Source: Paracoccaceae bacterium (GTDB taxonomy: Bacteria; Pseudomonadota; Alphaproteobacteria; Rhodobacterales; Rhodobacteraceae). Taken from it: a DNA stretch of 5,746 nt. The DNA is taken from positions 1 through 5,746 of the forward strand of contig JALQYS010000262.1 of NCBI GenBank assembly GCA_023254015.1, read 5' to 3'. The notes under the pieces were generated by a model. The model was not told where the DNA came from and searched no databases. It worked only from the letters and a program-made list of their open reading frames with translations. Positions 5,734 to 5,746 of this stretch are shown piece by piece. Positions within the stretch are counted from its first letter, which is position 1; each line of letters begins with the position of its first letter. The translations under genes and the position numbers were made by a program.

Positions 5734-5746
5734 ATGACGTCAGTCG

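Noticed and set aside
5735..5742. The 8-base palindrome TGACGTCA near the right edge.
   Set aside because: A single 8-base palindrome is expected by chance, and its genomic context is cut off by the window end.

Overview
The window is GC-rich DNA with strong G/C preference at third codon positions. The proteins and extragenic repeats look like an alphaproteobacterium, most likely of the Rhodobacterales (Rhodobacter/Paracoccus-like). That placement is inference from sequence style, not from a marker gene. The content is mostly ordinary chromosome, and I see no phage, plasmid, insertion sequence, CRISPR array, tRNA or rRNA.

Left and centre (1-4214, + strand): the 3' part of a peptide-type ABC importer operon. 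In order it holds the C-terminal part of an ATPase with the oligopeptide-transporter C-terminal extension, a secreted substrate-binding protein (family 5), a DppB/OppB-like permease and a DppC/OppC-like permease. The ATPase and binding-protein genes overlap by ATGA, and the two permease genes overlap by 8 bases. The only gap, about 100 bases between binding protein and first permease, is mostly filled by two copies of a 28-base REP-like hairpin. Together the products would capture a peptide or similar solute in the periplasm and drive it through a two-permease channel by ATP hydrolysis. A partner ATPase probably lies left of the window.

Junction (4215-4300): the operon converges with a minus-strand gene. 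Between them are three consecutive 22-base palindromes separated by single bases (23-base pitch), then a fourth hairpin that contains the stop codon of the opposite gene. This is the most striking non-coding structure in the window.

Right (4287-5564, - strand): a DUF3422-family protein of unknown function, with a soluble N-terminal region, a charged helical segment and two C-terminal membrane helices. Its upstream region (5565-5746) carries a strong GC hairpin terminator, better read as ending a minus-strand gene beyond the right edge, and a third copy of the REP-like element.

The points worth a second look are the palindrome array, the REP-like hairpins inside the transporter operon, the eight paired cysteines of the binding protein, and the CorA/RMD1-like layout of the DUF3422 protein. 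I did not find convincing evidence of a wholly new system.
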